A stretch of 64,000 bases of DNA from Colletotrichum lupini (taxonomy: Eukaryota > Ascomycota > Sordariomycetes > Glomerellales > Glomerellaceae). The DNA lies in the NCBI RefSeq assembly GCF_023278565.1, contig NC_064682.1:3410001-3474000 (forward strand). Reading direction: 5' to 3'. The position numbers and the translations under genes are program-made. Below the pieces are notes generated by a model. That model saw nothing but the letters and a program-made list of their open reading frames with translations, had not been told where the DNA came from and did not search any database. Of the stretch, positions 25,111-37,800 are shown piece after piece (positions within the stretch are counted from its first letter, which is position 1; every line of letters begins with the position of its first letter).

Positions 25111-25715
25111 GAACGTCTCTACTGTAAAACTTCCATTCTTTTCTGTTCAGATCTCAGTCAGGGGAATTGTGACGGCAATGAGCCGGGGGTTGACTACCTA
25201 TCATCAAGACCTCAGCTAGGTACGAGGGCACATGTAGTGTACACTCTTCCCAGGCTTCCATCCACGCACTCATGATAACCAACACTTTTGTAATTAACAC
25301 TCCATTCCTTTTGTTTTACACTTCTTGTATCTTAACCGCATTCATTAATTCAGTTTCTCAATGCATACTTGTTGTAGTCTGGGGTTACCTGCTTGTAAAC
25401 CCCATTCGTTGTAGACAATTCTCGCTTCAACGCTTTCTGTCACTTTCTAGCTTTCGACTACTGCTCACGGAAAGTGATAAGGGGAAAAGATAGAGGCTAA
25501 ATTGCTTGTTTACAGTGATTGGTGCGCTCTGTCTCATTGGAGCTTCAACACCATACGAGCTGTTGCTACAAACACAGGATTTCTGGAGATCTGTTGCACG
25601 GCTTATGACTAGAGTATCTTATCTTGAAAGCGGAGTTTCGGCTTCAATCTTAGGACTAACATCTTTTTCAACACACGACTTAGTATTGGGACCTACCTCT
25701 ACTTCTCCGAGCTAG
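25111..25715. other. Spacer between the cassette 3 genes
   Basis: About 600 bp of normal-composition, pyrimidine-rich DNA that should hold the promoter and 5' leader of the large gene. The short frames in it are not conserved between cassettes. Nothing else was recognised. Confidence 0.4.
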
Positions 25716-27474
25716 ATGAGTAGCAACATAGACGCGGAGGTCGCTCTCCGGGTGGTGAATGGCTCATATAAGCCTGCCGGACTCCCGAAGCCGAAAGACG
25801 TGCAGATTTCAAGAGTGAACAAGCGCTCTGGAGCATTCGCTTGGCCGTCGAGGTTCTTCTTGCGAGAAAACATATCAGTCAGCTGGGGAAACTCGCCCTT
25901 TATCGCCGAGGACCTCAAGTCGACCGCCGCAGAGCTAGAGGGAGACGATGTCGGTTTCATGCTTAGAACCGAAGAGAATTGGGCGCCGGACCGATATCGG
26001 ATTGACTGTATTCTTGACATCGTCCGGGAAGCTAGCCTCAGAAAGCTTCGGGAAGGAGATGAAGGTGCACAGAGAGAGAAGATCGCACTCCTAATCGACG
26101 GCAACAACTCCGGGGCACAACCAACTTTCCGGGAGTTTCTTGGCGGCCTCACCGCGCAAGAGCTGCATGAAGAACTCAGGAAGCAGGTTAGTGGTCTTCT
26201 TCGCACGAGATCCCCCGAAATCATGAATGCTCCTCAGACACTTTATTAGCGCTATGGTGATGACGACGAGGTCCCCATTGTTAATGCTGACCGGAGATTG
26301 ATGTGAGTTGCAAGTTAAATATGAATTTTCGCTTGATAGTTGTTGAGAGAATGATCGAAACTGACTTTCTACCAGCTATATATCTAATTTGGATGCATGG
26401 GGCATTCTCACACTTGTTGGGACTGCACCTGAATCTCCATCTCGTCTTTTGGGCGACTTCATGATCAACTATATATGTGCAAGCCCGTCAATCGGAGGTT
26501 CATTTTCTGTGGGTCTGACTTCCTTAACATTGTGTTGTTTTGGCGCTGATAACCCAACAAGACTGAGGGGCCAGAGACATTCACTATGCAGTTTTCCTTA
26601 CCATTTCGTGTATGGAGATCTAACAATGGATCGATGAGTGACAATCGTCAAAAGAAGCCTCCAGGAGAGCCACTTCGAGCATCGAGAAATGCCACATTCT
26701 TGAGGTGCCTAGCGCAGTGTCAAGGGCCTCTGAACTACACGGATGGCATCTACGCTACTACCATGAGTTGTATGGTCACTGGCTATGACCAATGGCGTTG
26801 GACCGGATTGGTTCTCTTGGAAACCTGGTTCGATGAGATCCTTGATGACCCGTCGCCAGATATGATAACTCGATACGAGAACGATTTCCAGGATGGAATG
26901 ATCTCAGATCCTCTGTGCAGAGGAAAGGATGATGCGACCAGAACCGAGTGGTCTCCTCGGCCTTATTTCATCCATGTTCTCGAGATACGTATTGTACAGA
27001 TTTATCGAGAGTGGACTTTTCTATTCGCGAGACTTGACGAAAGATTGAAGGGGATAGTGAGTGTTTGCCCCCAGTGTTCCTCCGTTGTCATCAGGCCAAA
27101 ATGTCGCTTACAAGTCCCATCTACTTAGACCAGGCGGCAGAAAGATTTGATAGTACGTGCCCGGGTACCAGCAAAAGAACCACGAGAATTCCAATCGAGA
27201 CAGGGTCAGATCCTGCGGGACTTCGATGAGTTTGAAAGGGGCTTCAGCGAACTTAAGGACATTCTAAAAGAGCTCGCGCAGGATTTGAAAGAGACCGCCA
27301 GAAGCGGCGAATCCTTCATGAATACGGACGTCCGCTATCTTATCAACGATAACGAACCAGAAGACACATCTCTTTGATTTGCACACTAGACGCAAATCCG
27401 AAACACGTTCACCATTCTGATCGAGCCACTAGGGATGAGACTTAGAGACATGCAGCAAAAGTCCAGAGACAAGA
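25716..27474 (+). pseudogene. Large CorA-like protein, cassette 3 (broken 3' part)
   Basis: Exons 25716-26186, 26250-26302, 26376-26508, 26562-27056 and 27141-27377 match exons 1-5 of the intact paralogues in position and phase. The N-terminal module (SGAFAWPSRFF, EFLGGLTAQ), YISNLDAWGILTLVG and MVTGYDQWRWTG are all well kept. After 462 residues a TGA at 27375-27377 and a TAG four codons later fall in the same frame. Beyond them the frame goes on matching (QIRNTF, then RLRDMQQ) up to 27473, where the donor GT has become AT. The stops replace the Cys and Leu of the paralogues without gaps. No exon 6 or 7, hence no membrane hairpin, was found downstream. If expressed it would give a soluble 462-residue protein, so recruitment of the short form cannot be excluded. 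Confidence 0.75.
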
Positions 27475-27851
27475 TAAATGAGGCTACGCCGAGTTAACTG
27501 GCAAGAGCGAATAGTATCGTGTTCAAATTCCGCCCGTGGTACCATCTCGTAATGTGCATCTCTACGAGCCTTGCGTGCTAGTATAAAGTACGATTGTAAT
27601 TTTGCCTTCGTATCGCTGCTGGGTTTATCAAGAACTGACATGAGATTCAGTCTTAGGACGTCATGAGGACCGTGGTAAGGAATTCTAACCCTAGGGGCCA
27701 AGTAACGAAGCTTGAGGAGGCAAACCAGAATTGAAACATCCTCTGCCTTTAGGGGGCAGTGAAGGTAAGGCTTGATTGCCGAAATATGGAGGTAATACTC
27801 ACGCCGCGAAGGAGAGAAACCAAATTCATAACCACATAGGACACCGGTCAA
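27429..27851 (-). other. Possible minus-strand coding fragment, unknown
   Basis: An open stretch of about 140 codons with protein-like composition, including AEDVSILVCLLKLRYLAPRV and the charged, helix-like segment FILARKARRDAHYEM. No family was recognised and no flanking exons were found. Its end overlaps the decayed 3' end of the cassette 3 large gene on the other strand, so it may be a relic of another gene that replaced the missing membrane exons, or simply a chance frame. Confidence 0.25.
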
Positions 27852-28361
27852 TAAGTGAAGGTATCCTTCTAAACGATAGCTGTCCTCCTTCTGAGGGGTT
27901 TATTACGTCTTGCGAGGATGTCTTTCTATAAATGGTAAGTACAAGTAGCAGTGTTTGGGCCGGAGTCACGATTATCAACACTTTAAACTGAGATGACTTT
28001 TGTCAGAGAACGCTAGAGCACTCTCGATAAGTATGGGCTAAGAGAATTTCATGTCCGTATCTTTCTGAGCACTGCCGAATGAAAGTCAAAACAATTTGAG
28101 GCGCTGTTCGCCCCTCTTCGAACCAGGCGACCAAGACTTAGCTCCAACCCGAAAGGATTGGCCTTGGTCCTTTCATGATTGCAGCCTCATTATCTGCCTT
28201 AAGTACCATGCATTGATACCTGAACCTTGTTTGAACATGCCAAGGATCAATCGCAGTTGAGAGCGACAGGTGAATTTGGAGTGCGACCCTCTGCCCAACT
28301 TTTTGGAGATTGAGTATTTATGGCAGGGAAGTAGCTAAGAAATAAGTTCCCTCCTGACTTT
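27475..28361. other. Interval between cassettes 3 and 4
   Basis: About 890 bp. The exons expected at the 3' end of the cassette 3 large gene are not found. A minus-strand open frame lies within it (27429-27851, listed separately). The rest shows no recognisable content. Confidence 0.4.
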
Positions 28362-28612
28362 ATGTCTCCCTTGATTGTATTCGCACTTCCTTTTCTTGTT
28401 TGTTCCTCAGCCTCGAACACGAAAGAATTTGTACTCATGTGGATAGTTGTATGTTTCCTTCGATTCAACCAACGGAAAAGAATAGTCTCTACAGCCCTAG
28501 CTGCTCAATTCAACCGATTAAGTGCTACTTTGAGCAGTTTAGCATGAAGGTAAGCAGTCATAGACCCTTGTGTTACCCTTCGATACTGCCGTTGCCATCG
28601 ATGTCACGCTGA
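28362..28612 (+). pseudogene. Decayed zinc-ribbon micro-protein gene, cassette 4
   Basis: The order of parts is kept but every functional point is damaged. The ATG at 28362-28364 is followed by TCTCCC instead of a GTA donor. The CAG acceptor at 28408-28410 precedes CCTCGAACACGAAAG, matching exon 2 of the other copies, but the exon is 38 bp instead of 36 (28411-28448) and runs into TAG. After a GTATGT donor, an exon at 28523 reads CYFEQFSMKV against CYCGQGGMNV of cassette 1; the later CxxC knuckles are lost. It lies about 470 bp upstream of the cassette 4 large gene, exactly where the paired gene sits elsewhere. Confidence 0.6.
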
Positions 28613-29078
28613 CAGACTGCAGACACAGCATCAGCATCATTACAGTAACTCACACAAATCATCTCACTACCAATAGCCTGAGTGCTTAGTACTTGAGAGA
28701 TTGGTGACGATTAGGCAAGACAGTAAGGGACAACGCACGAGCATAGAGTGTGCGCATGAGCAGTCACTACAGTGGTGACAGGGAACATCGCGATATACAC
28801 TGTTTACTCGAGGCGAGAATCAAAATTGCTGAAGAAGCACTTGAGTTAGCCAAGGAGCACGTATAGCTCTTATATTTCCCGATATCAGAAGGTCTCCAAG
28901 TTTTATAGTAAGCTCTTTTCTACCCAATAAGAGTCCAAGACCGTTGTCATGTATATTCAAAAGCTCGTGCCGACCATTATCTTGAATGAATGCTTGTCAG
29001 CACGGTCCTTCGAAGTTTTGATTGTGTTGTATGATATCTGATGTTTATTTGCAGGTTTTCTCTGCATGAATTCTCTAG

Positions 29079-31699
29079 ATGTTGAACGATAGCCAGCTTC
29101 ACAGCGGCTTTGGTTGGCCTCAGCAATTCTCGCAAAAAGGAAAGATAGCCAGGAATTTTGAAAATGTACCGTGGCTAAGCTACCAAGAAGAGTTCAACTC
29201 ACCGAGAGACGCTATTAGCTTTTTTTTCCAATTTGACGATGATGACGTGAGGTATCATGGGCGCGTCCGTCCTGTCCTTGATATTTGTCAGAATGTGGAC
29301 CTTCGCGACCTTCCCAGCATCGACTCTCTCGACGGGGAGAAGAGAGTGGCTTGGTTGATAGAAGGTCAGCTTGTTGATGGCGTCATCAATCTTCGAGATT
29401 GCTTGGGATCATTAACTGCTCGCCGACTCGCTGAAGCTTTGTCGACACCAGTAAGTTCCTGCGGAGCACCAATCTGCAGTATCATCATGACCAATGGAAG
29501 TTTATAATTGTCAGTGCTCTGACAGGATCGATAGCGCTATCGGAATACTACAACTATCAACAGACAAGAACAAGACAATGCCCGAGAAATGAACCTGGAT
29601 AAAGAAACGCCAGCTTTTGATGCTGAGCGTCGCCTACTGTAAGAACCCGCGCCTACCCCTCAAATCATTTCACTAGAAGCAAAGAGACGGTCGAGACATT
29701 TTTCCATGGATCGAGATATTCATAGCCAATGTAGTTATCTTACCAACTTGGATTGTTGGAGTATTCTCGCGCTGGTGAGAACTGCTCCTATCTCACAGGC
29801 TCGGCTTCTTGGAGACTTTTTTCACAAGCATCTGAGCTCCAGAGCGTCAATAGGGGTCGCATTCGAGGTGAGACTCAACGTATGAATTTTTAGGCTGTTA
29901 TAAGAGTGCTAATGAGTTTGCCTATGGTTCTTCATCAGGTTCAGGGGCATCCATTGTTCTCCCTTGAATTTTACCTGCCGTTTCGAGCCTGGCGGAAAAC
30001 CAAACGTCTTCTCAGAGATGAAAGAATCAAGATATCGGACCAAGAATCTCTCCGATCATCAATGAATGTCACAAACTTGATGCCTCCGGGAGGTGGTGAC
30101 GAGGCGAATCAGGTTCACGGTATCTACGCAGGTCATATTGCTTGTTTGGTCAGCGGGCATGATTATTGGCAATGGACAGCATACTTCTCTATCGACACTT
30201 GGTTCGATGAAGATGAAGGCATAAATGACCAGGTAACACGTTATGATAATGACATGGAAGATGAAAGCGGATGCGACTTTGAGCCGGATCCTTGTAGCGG
30301 TGGACAAGACGACGCCAGAAAGCCATACTGGAACCCACGAGTTTGGTTTCTTCGCATATTTGGCATTCGACTTGATCAAATCGAAGACGAATGGGAATGT
30401 ATATCCCTTCACTTAGGAAATAGTATTGAGCGACAGGTATGATCCCACTACGAGGACCCAAAACCGGCGAAATGATAATGTATCCTCTAGGATCGGGAGC
30501 ATAAGATGCTCCTCCGTGAAGAACGACTATCACTTGGACTTACTAGTACTGAGCGGCATGGATCTAGGGTCAATTCCCTGAAGACCTTGATGCTAGAGTC
30601 TAGAGATATTCTGCAAGATCTTCTGAGCGTCGTCCGGGAAACGGTGAAGATTGGGGCATCTTTCCTGTCAACGGAAGTGAACTTCTTTCTTCAAGTTGAC
30701 GGGCAGGCTGGAGACACGTCGGAGTGCTACCCTTATCTTAGGGACATCAGGCGGATATTCAATGAGCTAGATCAGCTCAGCTTTCGACTAGAAAGCTATC
30801 AGGAGAAATGCAACTCCGTGATACAATGCTGTGAAGCACTCAAGAATAATGTGTGGCCCGAGTACTTGTCTCATACACACTGTAGTCACTGACAGGTCTT
30901 AGAATCCCCTAAGAATATTCTCACCAATCTCAGACGAGCGATCTGCTGTCAGCTCTGTAGGTGTAATCTTGTCCGAGTAAGGATTCCTGGAACTCGTCGC
31001 TTACGACACACAGCACGGCATGCTGCAAGTACAGGTAGAGATGGAGAAATTGCGAAGCGTAAGGCCCCTCACTTGTGGAAGAAAAGCTAAGGGCTAATAA
31101 AATAAGCAGGAGTTGATACAACTGAGGGTGAAAAACGAACAACTTATTGCCATCGAGCCAAAGGATGTGGAGGAAGTTCGCGTCCTCGCATTTAGCACAC
31201 TGGTCCGTCTGAAATTCTATCCCGCCCATTTGACAAAGATGCGCAAGAGACTACTAACAAAATTTGGCATTCGCAGCTTACGCAGGCTTTCTCGCAAACT
31301 ACTGCACTTTTTAGCGCAGAGGGCGTTATCGCCTTCACAAAGAACTGGCAATCATTTCTAATATCACTTCTCGTAGCGTATGGCATTAACTTTTCGATTG
31401 GAACCGCCTTTCTTATTTGGATTCGAAGGGCGCGCCGAAAATTGCAAGATGCATGTGCCTCGAAGTCAGAGCCGTTGCTGCCTGTCGTGCAGCCTACACA
31501 GAATCTCGACGCTGCCTCCGCTATCACGTTGAGATCAAGAAGTGAGCCTGTGACTCAAGGCATTTCCACACACATTGCTTCGATAAGATTCAATGAGGGT
31601 GACATCACAGTCCACAACCGGCGTCGATTCTCAGACAGATTCTGGTCAAGCTATAGGCAGCCGGAGAGGGTGGATGTTGGTATCCCTATTATAAGGTAG
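29079..31699 (+). CDS. Large CorA-like membrane protein, cassette 4, truncated by LTR element 2
   Basis: Exons 29079-29450, 29535-29638, 29735-29867, 29939-30436, 30491-30850, 31110-31202 and 31286-31699 follow the family pattern (657 residues to the stop now used). The N-terminus is about 40 residues shorter than in cassettes 1-3; the ATG follows CTCTAG, so an upstream exon is possible. Conserved blocks: YLTNLDCWSILALV, LVSGHDYWQWTA, STEVNFFLQVDGQAGD, then VRVLAFSTL and ALFSAEGVIAF leading into a hydrophobic helix at about 544-565. The retrotransposon enters the last exon at 31675, so the final eight codons and the TAG at 31697-31699 come from the LTR. Without the insertion the frame would run on from 39101 to a TAA at 39150-39152. 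The intron 6 donor is GTCCGT. All named domains lie before the insertion, so a protein may still be made. Confidence 0.65.
31670..31674. repeat. Target-site duplication of LTR element 2 (left)
   Basis: GTGGA precedes the left LTR; GTAGA follows the right LTR at 39096-39100. The single difference is G to A in a TpG context, the change RIP would cause, so these are read as a 5 bp duplication altered after insertion. Confidence 0.8.
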
Positions 31700-31879
31700 T
31701 TAGTTCGAACCGTAATTAACAAAGAGATCAATTAAACTATATAAATATCTATATAGTAAGTATAAAAAGGAGGTTCTAACCGTAAGTTAGGCTGGCTATA
31801 ATAATCGTAAATAGGGCCCCTAATTAGCCCCTACGCAGTTAGCTATATATTACGGTTAAATTAAACTTCTAATTTAATA
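31675..31879. repeat. Left LTR of element 2 (205 bp)
   Basis: Begins TGTTGGTATCCC and ends TTTAATA. It provides the coding end and stop codon now used by the cassette 4 large gene. Confidence 0.88.
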
Positions 31880-34800
31880 CTAACTTTCTTTTTTTTTTAT
31901 TAATTTAACTACTATAATTAGAGGTATAATTTAACCTCGGGCCCGTTTACTAAGTCGTCTCCCTTTCCTCCTTTTCTCTACTCTTTTTATATAACCTATC
32001 CCTCTATTTATATAATAGCTTTTTTATTACTTATAAATTACTTTAATTCTTTATTTAGTACTATTTTTATAAAAGCGTTTACGAGGTTATTTTTATTATT
32101 AATCTAATAAATCTTAAGTATCTTATACTTTTTATACGATTACTTAAGAGTTATAATATTAATTATAAGCCTCTTTTCTTTTATCGTTTTTAATTTAATA
32201 AGGTATTCGTATAGCGAATAAGAATTAGTATAAATAACTATTAAAATAAGTAAAAAGCTAATTTAATTAGTAATCTTTTTTAGCGTTATTAAAATTACGT
32301 AAGAGAGGTTAACGCCGTTAACTATACTACATACCTCTAATACTAATATACTTCTTATTACCTACTTATTTTTAGTTAACGAGTAGTAAATTATATTACT
32401 ATATATAGTAAATTCGCTCTTGCCTATACTCTCGTTAACTAGGATAATAATATACCCTAATTACGAAGTAAAGTTATTATTATTTATAAATAACTTATTA
32501 ACGAAAACGTAAAGCTTATTAGTTATAAAGTCGATTAGGTAATAAATAAGATTTCGATTGAGATTTGTTTATTACTACTTAAGCCGCTTATTAAGTACCT
32601 TAACGTCTTATTTAGTTAGATTTATAGCTTATACTACTTTAATATAGTTAAAAATCGCTTCGGGTTAATAAATACTCGTAATATATACCCCTTATATAAG
32701 CTTAGCTTTATACCGCTTTTTAATATTAGTTACGTTTAGATTAACGAGGTTAATTTTCTTATTCTACCCCTTTTATTAAAAAATAACGGTTTCCCTTTTA
32801 ATTATAAGAATCCCGTTATTAAATATTAGGGGGGTATTTATTATAAGGACCTTTTTTAGCTTTATTACGAAGCCCGCTTTTTAAAGCACCTTATTCTCTT
32901 TTTTTATAAAATTAATATCGAATAAGCTTAATATATCGTCGGTTTATATTTTAATAATCTTAAATTAATTACCTTTATACTCCGCAACTAATAAGCACTG
33001 GTCGTACGTAAAAGTAATTATTAATAATTAATTAATATAAAAATCGTAGTAAGTAGCCTATTAATAAGTACCCGATTCTACGAGCTTATATAATAACTTA
33101 AGTACTATAATAATCGTACTTTCTAAGTACTTACTAGCTATTTCCTTTAGTAAATAGGCTAGGATTTTCTTTATAAGCCCTATAGCTAATTAGGTATAGG
33201 CCTAGGTAATATTATAGCTCTAAATCTTATATCCCTTTTTCTATAGCGATATTATTAATACTATTATTAATCGTTAGCTATAGTACTATATAATAAGTAA
33301 TTATATAAGTAGCGTCGCCTTTTTAACGTCGCCGTACCCCTAAATTACGTATCTAAACTTCTCGTATAGCTAAAGTATTCTTTTCCCTTTAATCTTATAA
33401 ACTATTTATAATTTAAATATATAGAAGTTTATATATTTTTCTAAGTTATATAAAATAAATCAATAGACCCCTCGATTATAAAGAGTATTTACTTTGATAA
33501 AATCCAATCCCTTATATAGTTTTCTAATAATTATAATTATGCCTTCTTTACGTAGTTTAACTACTAGCTTAAAATCGGCTTTTTTTTTACTATATAAAAA
33601 GTATTAATTACTTCGTTATTAGTAATAAACTACTACGTTAGGGCTTACTATTGTAACTTTTTATAATATCTTATTAGTAATATTAGTACCCTTTTAATAA
33701 TTTCTTCTTCCTTATCGTTTATTAATACTATTACGACGATTTTGTTAAAGATAATTTCTTATACCTTTACTACGGGTTATATAGTTTCCCTTAGCTCTTT
33801 TTCTTTTTATAAGTTAAAAATTACCTCGTTAGGATTTATATAGTACGGTCTAACTACCGTAATTAATACTTTAAATAACTAGTTATAATCTCTCGTAACT
33901 ATATAAGAGTGCTCGTTAATAAAAATTAACTTATATAACCTAGCTTATTATTAAGTAATTTCGCACTATACTTATATATCCGAATTTAGTAATATATTTA
34001 AATTATCCCCTATATTAGGCCTATTATATATAGTAATTACCTCGTTAACTTACCTTTTTATACTTACCTCGCGCAATACCTATATTACTTTTTTAACTAC
34101 TTAGGCTCGTTAACTTACGCCTAGTAATAGTAACGAGGCTAAGGTCGTTTTTAAATATACTTTAAATATTAATAACGTTAATATAAGTCCGTTAAGCCTT
34201 ATAATATCGTTATAATATTTAAGTACTATCTAGAGGTATTCGTTATTAATAAAATCCGGATTTTCCTTTTTAATAATTCTAAACGCTCTTTTTAACTACT
34301 AATATGCCCTCTCTACCTTTTTAATACTATAATACGCTTTAATAAGTATAACTTTTAGCTATATACTATAAGCCGTCGTATTATTCCTAAATTCTATTAA
34401 TTTAAAGCTAGTACTAGCGTCGGTTCTAATACTATCTAGCGGTCCTTAATATATATTAATCTAGCTTTTTTATAGGGCTACTTATACTCTCTTTATTTAT
34501 AAATCCTAAAGGAATTACCTTACTTAAAAAGATATAGCTACGTTAATTATATATAATACTAGCCAACTATTTAAATAAAAAATATCAATAACGATTTCCT
34601 AATTAAAATTAAGCTTATTACGCAATTTAAACTTAAATCTGCGTGGGCTCTATATATTTATTTAGTATTAATAATATACTTTTATTAACTACTCTAGCGC
34701 CCCTATTTTAATATTATTATTACTTAATTACTTTAAGAAGTTATATAGCCTTATAATTAATAAGTACCCAAATCTCTAATATAATTTTCTAAGCTCACTT

Positions 34801-37800
34801 TCCGTTAAGTAATTAATTAACTTTATATTATTAATAAGCTTTATAAACGCATACCCTTTTATTATTTAATTATTTTAAAATACTTACTACTAGAGATTTT
34901 ATTCCTCGTATTATTAAATATAATACCTAGTCGATCTATATTTTTTAAATATAAGAAAAATAGGGTATTAACGGATAAAATATAAACAATTATCGTTCTA
35001 AAGTACGTTTTTACTTTTATTATACTTAGGGTAACGATTTCTTTACCTAGGCCGAAACTAATCTTTATAATACCCGCCGTTAATATATTAAGTATTATTA
35101 GCGCGATTTTTTATAATACTTAAAATTACCCTTTTCTTCTAATTAACTATTATAATACCCTAGTATTTAAGATAATCTTATAAAAGTCGTTTAAGCCGTA
35201 CTTTTTATTTACGTAGAATACTTATACGAGCTTAGTATTTAAAAAATCTAAGTAATATAAAAAGGACCTCTCTAACTACTCCTAAATATACTTAGTACTA
35301 TATTCTTTTTTTTTAAATATTAAAAAAGATAGTATCTTCTCTTTAATTATTGAAGAAATAGGCTTTAGCCTTATTAAATTCGCCCTTTTAGCTACTTTTA
35401 TATCCGTTATTTAAGGGACCTTTTTTTATTATTTATAAATAAAAGCCTATTTATTAAGAACTTCCGTTACTCTCTATTCGTTTAGCCTCGTATATCCTCT
35501 AGAAGCTAATAAAGTAAAAAAAGAGTAATTAATATTATTAATTTTATTATAATCTAATTTGTTAATATAGGGGGTAAGATCTTTTTTATTTTCTAAATCT
35601 CTTATAAAAAGTATATACTTTAAGCCGCTACTTTAATTACTATTACTAAGTTCCGTACCCCTAGATCTACCCTTATATATAATAAGGAATTAGTTAAACT
35701 AACGAGGGCTAGTTTTACTATTTACTACCCTCGACTTTTTATACTATTTATACGATTTAGTACGCTTTTCCTTAGAATAGTTACTTAACTAATATTTTTT
35801 TTTTTATAAATATAGTATTACTTTTTTTATTACCTTACCCATAAGTTAAATCTTTATTTATTTAATAAATCTAGGCCTCCTTATTAACGAGTACCGTATT
35901 TAGCCTCTTTTCCTTTCTTATTATATGTTTAATTAACCTAATATTATTAATAAAGGCCGTTATACGCTTAGAAATAAGTTTAGCGTAGTATTCTTATTTT
36001 AATATTAAAGCTAAATCTTAGCCTTGAGTAGAGCGTTTCGTAATCTTTAAGTAATTAGTATAAGGTTATTTTTACCTCTAGTATACGCTAAATTATAATA
36101 TAAAAATATTTAACTTTCTACTTATTTATCCCCTTATTTAGCTAGGTTTTTACTAGCTTATTAATTTAATTAATAAGCTTTTTAAAAATCTCTACTCGCA
36201 ATTTACCCTCTATTATCCTAGCTATAAATATAAAAGAAATCGCTCGTAGCTTAAATAGGAGCTCTAAGTTCTTATTATAGGTTTTAAAACGGCTTCGAAT
36301 TATATTAATTATACTAAAAAAGTCGTTTTAATCGAAATTACGTACCGCTTCGTAGTAATAATTAGAGGCTTTGCTTATAAGTATAATATTAATTACTAAA
36401 TAATACTCATATTCCCTAATTCCGACTTTTTTATAATAATTATAAAATATCGTTAGGGTTTCTAATAAAACCTTATACTTCCCCCCAAAATATAATTTCT
36501 CTTTTAAAAAGATCTTTTTAAGGTCTATAAATTACTTCGTATTTATTACTAAATTTTTAATATTTATATACGATCCCTATGTCGCTACGTACTATTAATA
36601 ACTTCGGGTCGTTTACCTCCTTTTTTATTAACCAATCGGCACCGAATTTCGTATTAATAATAATAACAAATTATAGATCGAAATAGGCAGAATTATCGAT
36701 TATTATACTTCTAATACTATATTTTACTCCAATATATCTTTTTATAATAATAAATTTCCGTTAGTAATTATAGGGAGGAAATCTAGGTCGTTTACCCTTT
36801 TTTTAAATTCGTTAAAGTAATTATACGCTCTATCGACCTATACTTAGTTTTATAATACGAATTCCTCTTCTATAATTATCGCTATTAGTATTTTATATAG
36901 CTCTTATAATTATAATTACGCTAATAATACCCCTCGCCTATAAAAAAATTTATTAACTACTTTTACGATTCCTAAGCTTACGCTCGTAAACTATTTATTT
37001 AATTAATAACTAAGGTCGTTTATAATTTCGTAAAATAGGGGTTACCCCTATAGCCCCTTTTTTTTATAAACCTTAGTTAAATAAATTAATACCGCGTCGA
37101 TTTACTTACCGTTAGGCTAATTTATAATTTTATATATTTATATCCCTTAATAATCTAGGTTAATATTTACTTATTTATAAGGGATTAGGATTCTATTTAA
37201 AATCGGGTTTCGTCCTTTTTTTCTTTATTCTAACTTACTAAGGGTCGTACTCTAGCTTTTACTTATATTAATAATTATTAACGTATTTAATCTTAATAGG
37301 GATATATTTAATCCGCGCGCTAGTTATTATAAATCCGTACTTTTATTACTTAACGAATTTATTAGGGTCTAGGAAATTCTTACTTCCTTTTACTATCTCG
37401 CTACTATTCTTATTTTTATTATTTTTAATAATTACTACTACCTTTTTAAATCGCTAGCTATCGTACTTATTAAGATCCTCTTTTTTATTTAGTATAAAAA
37501 AGTAGGTTTTAGTAGTTCCTTTTTATAATAATAGTAGTAAACGTTTATATTATTATAAGAAAATATAATAATTAGTCTCGGGATCTTTACTAGTTACTAA
37601 TTTTTATTATCCCGTATATTTCTAGCCTCTTAAGCCTCGTACTCTTTATAATCTCTAAATAACTTCTTTCTTTAACCTACCTCTTCTAAGGTAGTATTCT
37701 ATAAGAATAATTAAAAATAAATACTAAGTAGCTCGTAAAAGAGCTATATAAGCTATTAAGAACTATATAGGCCGTTAAGTATACTTAATAAAGTTAAGCC

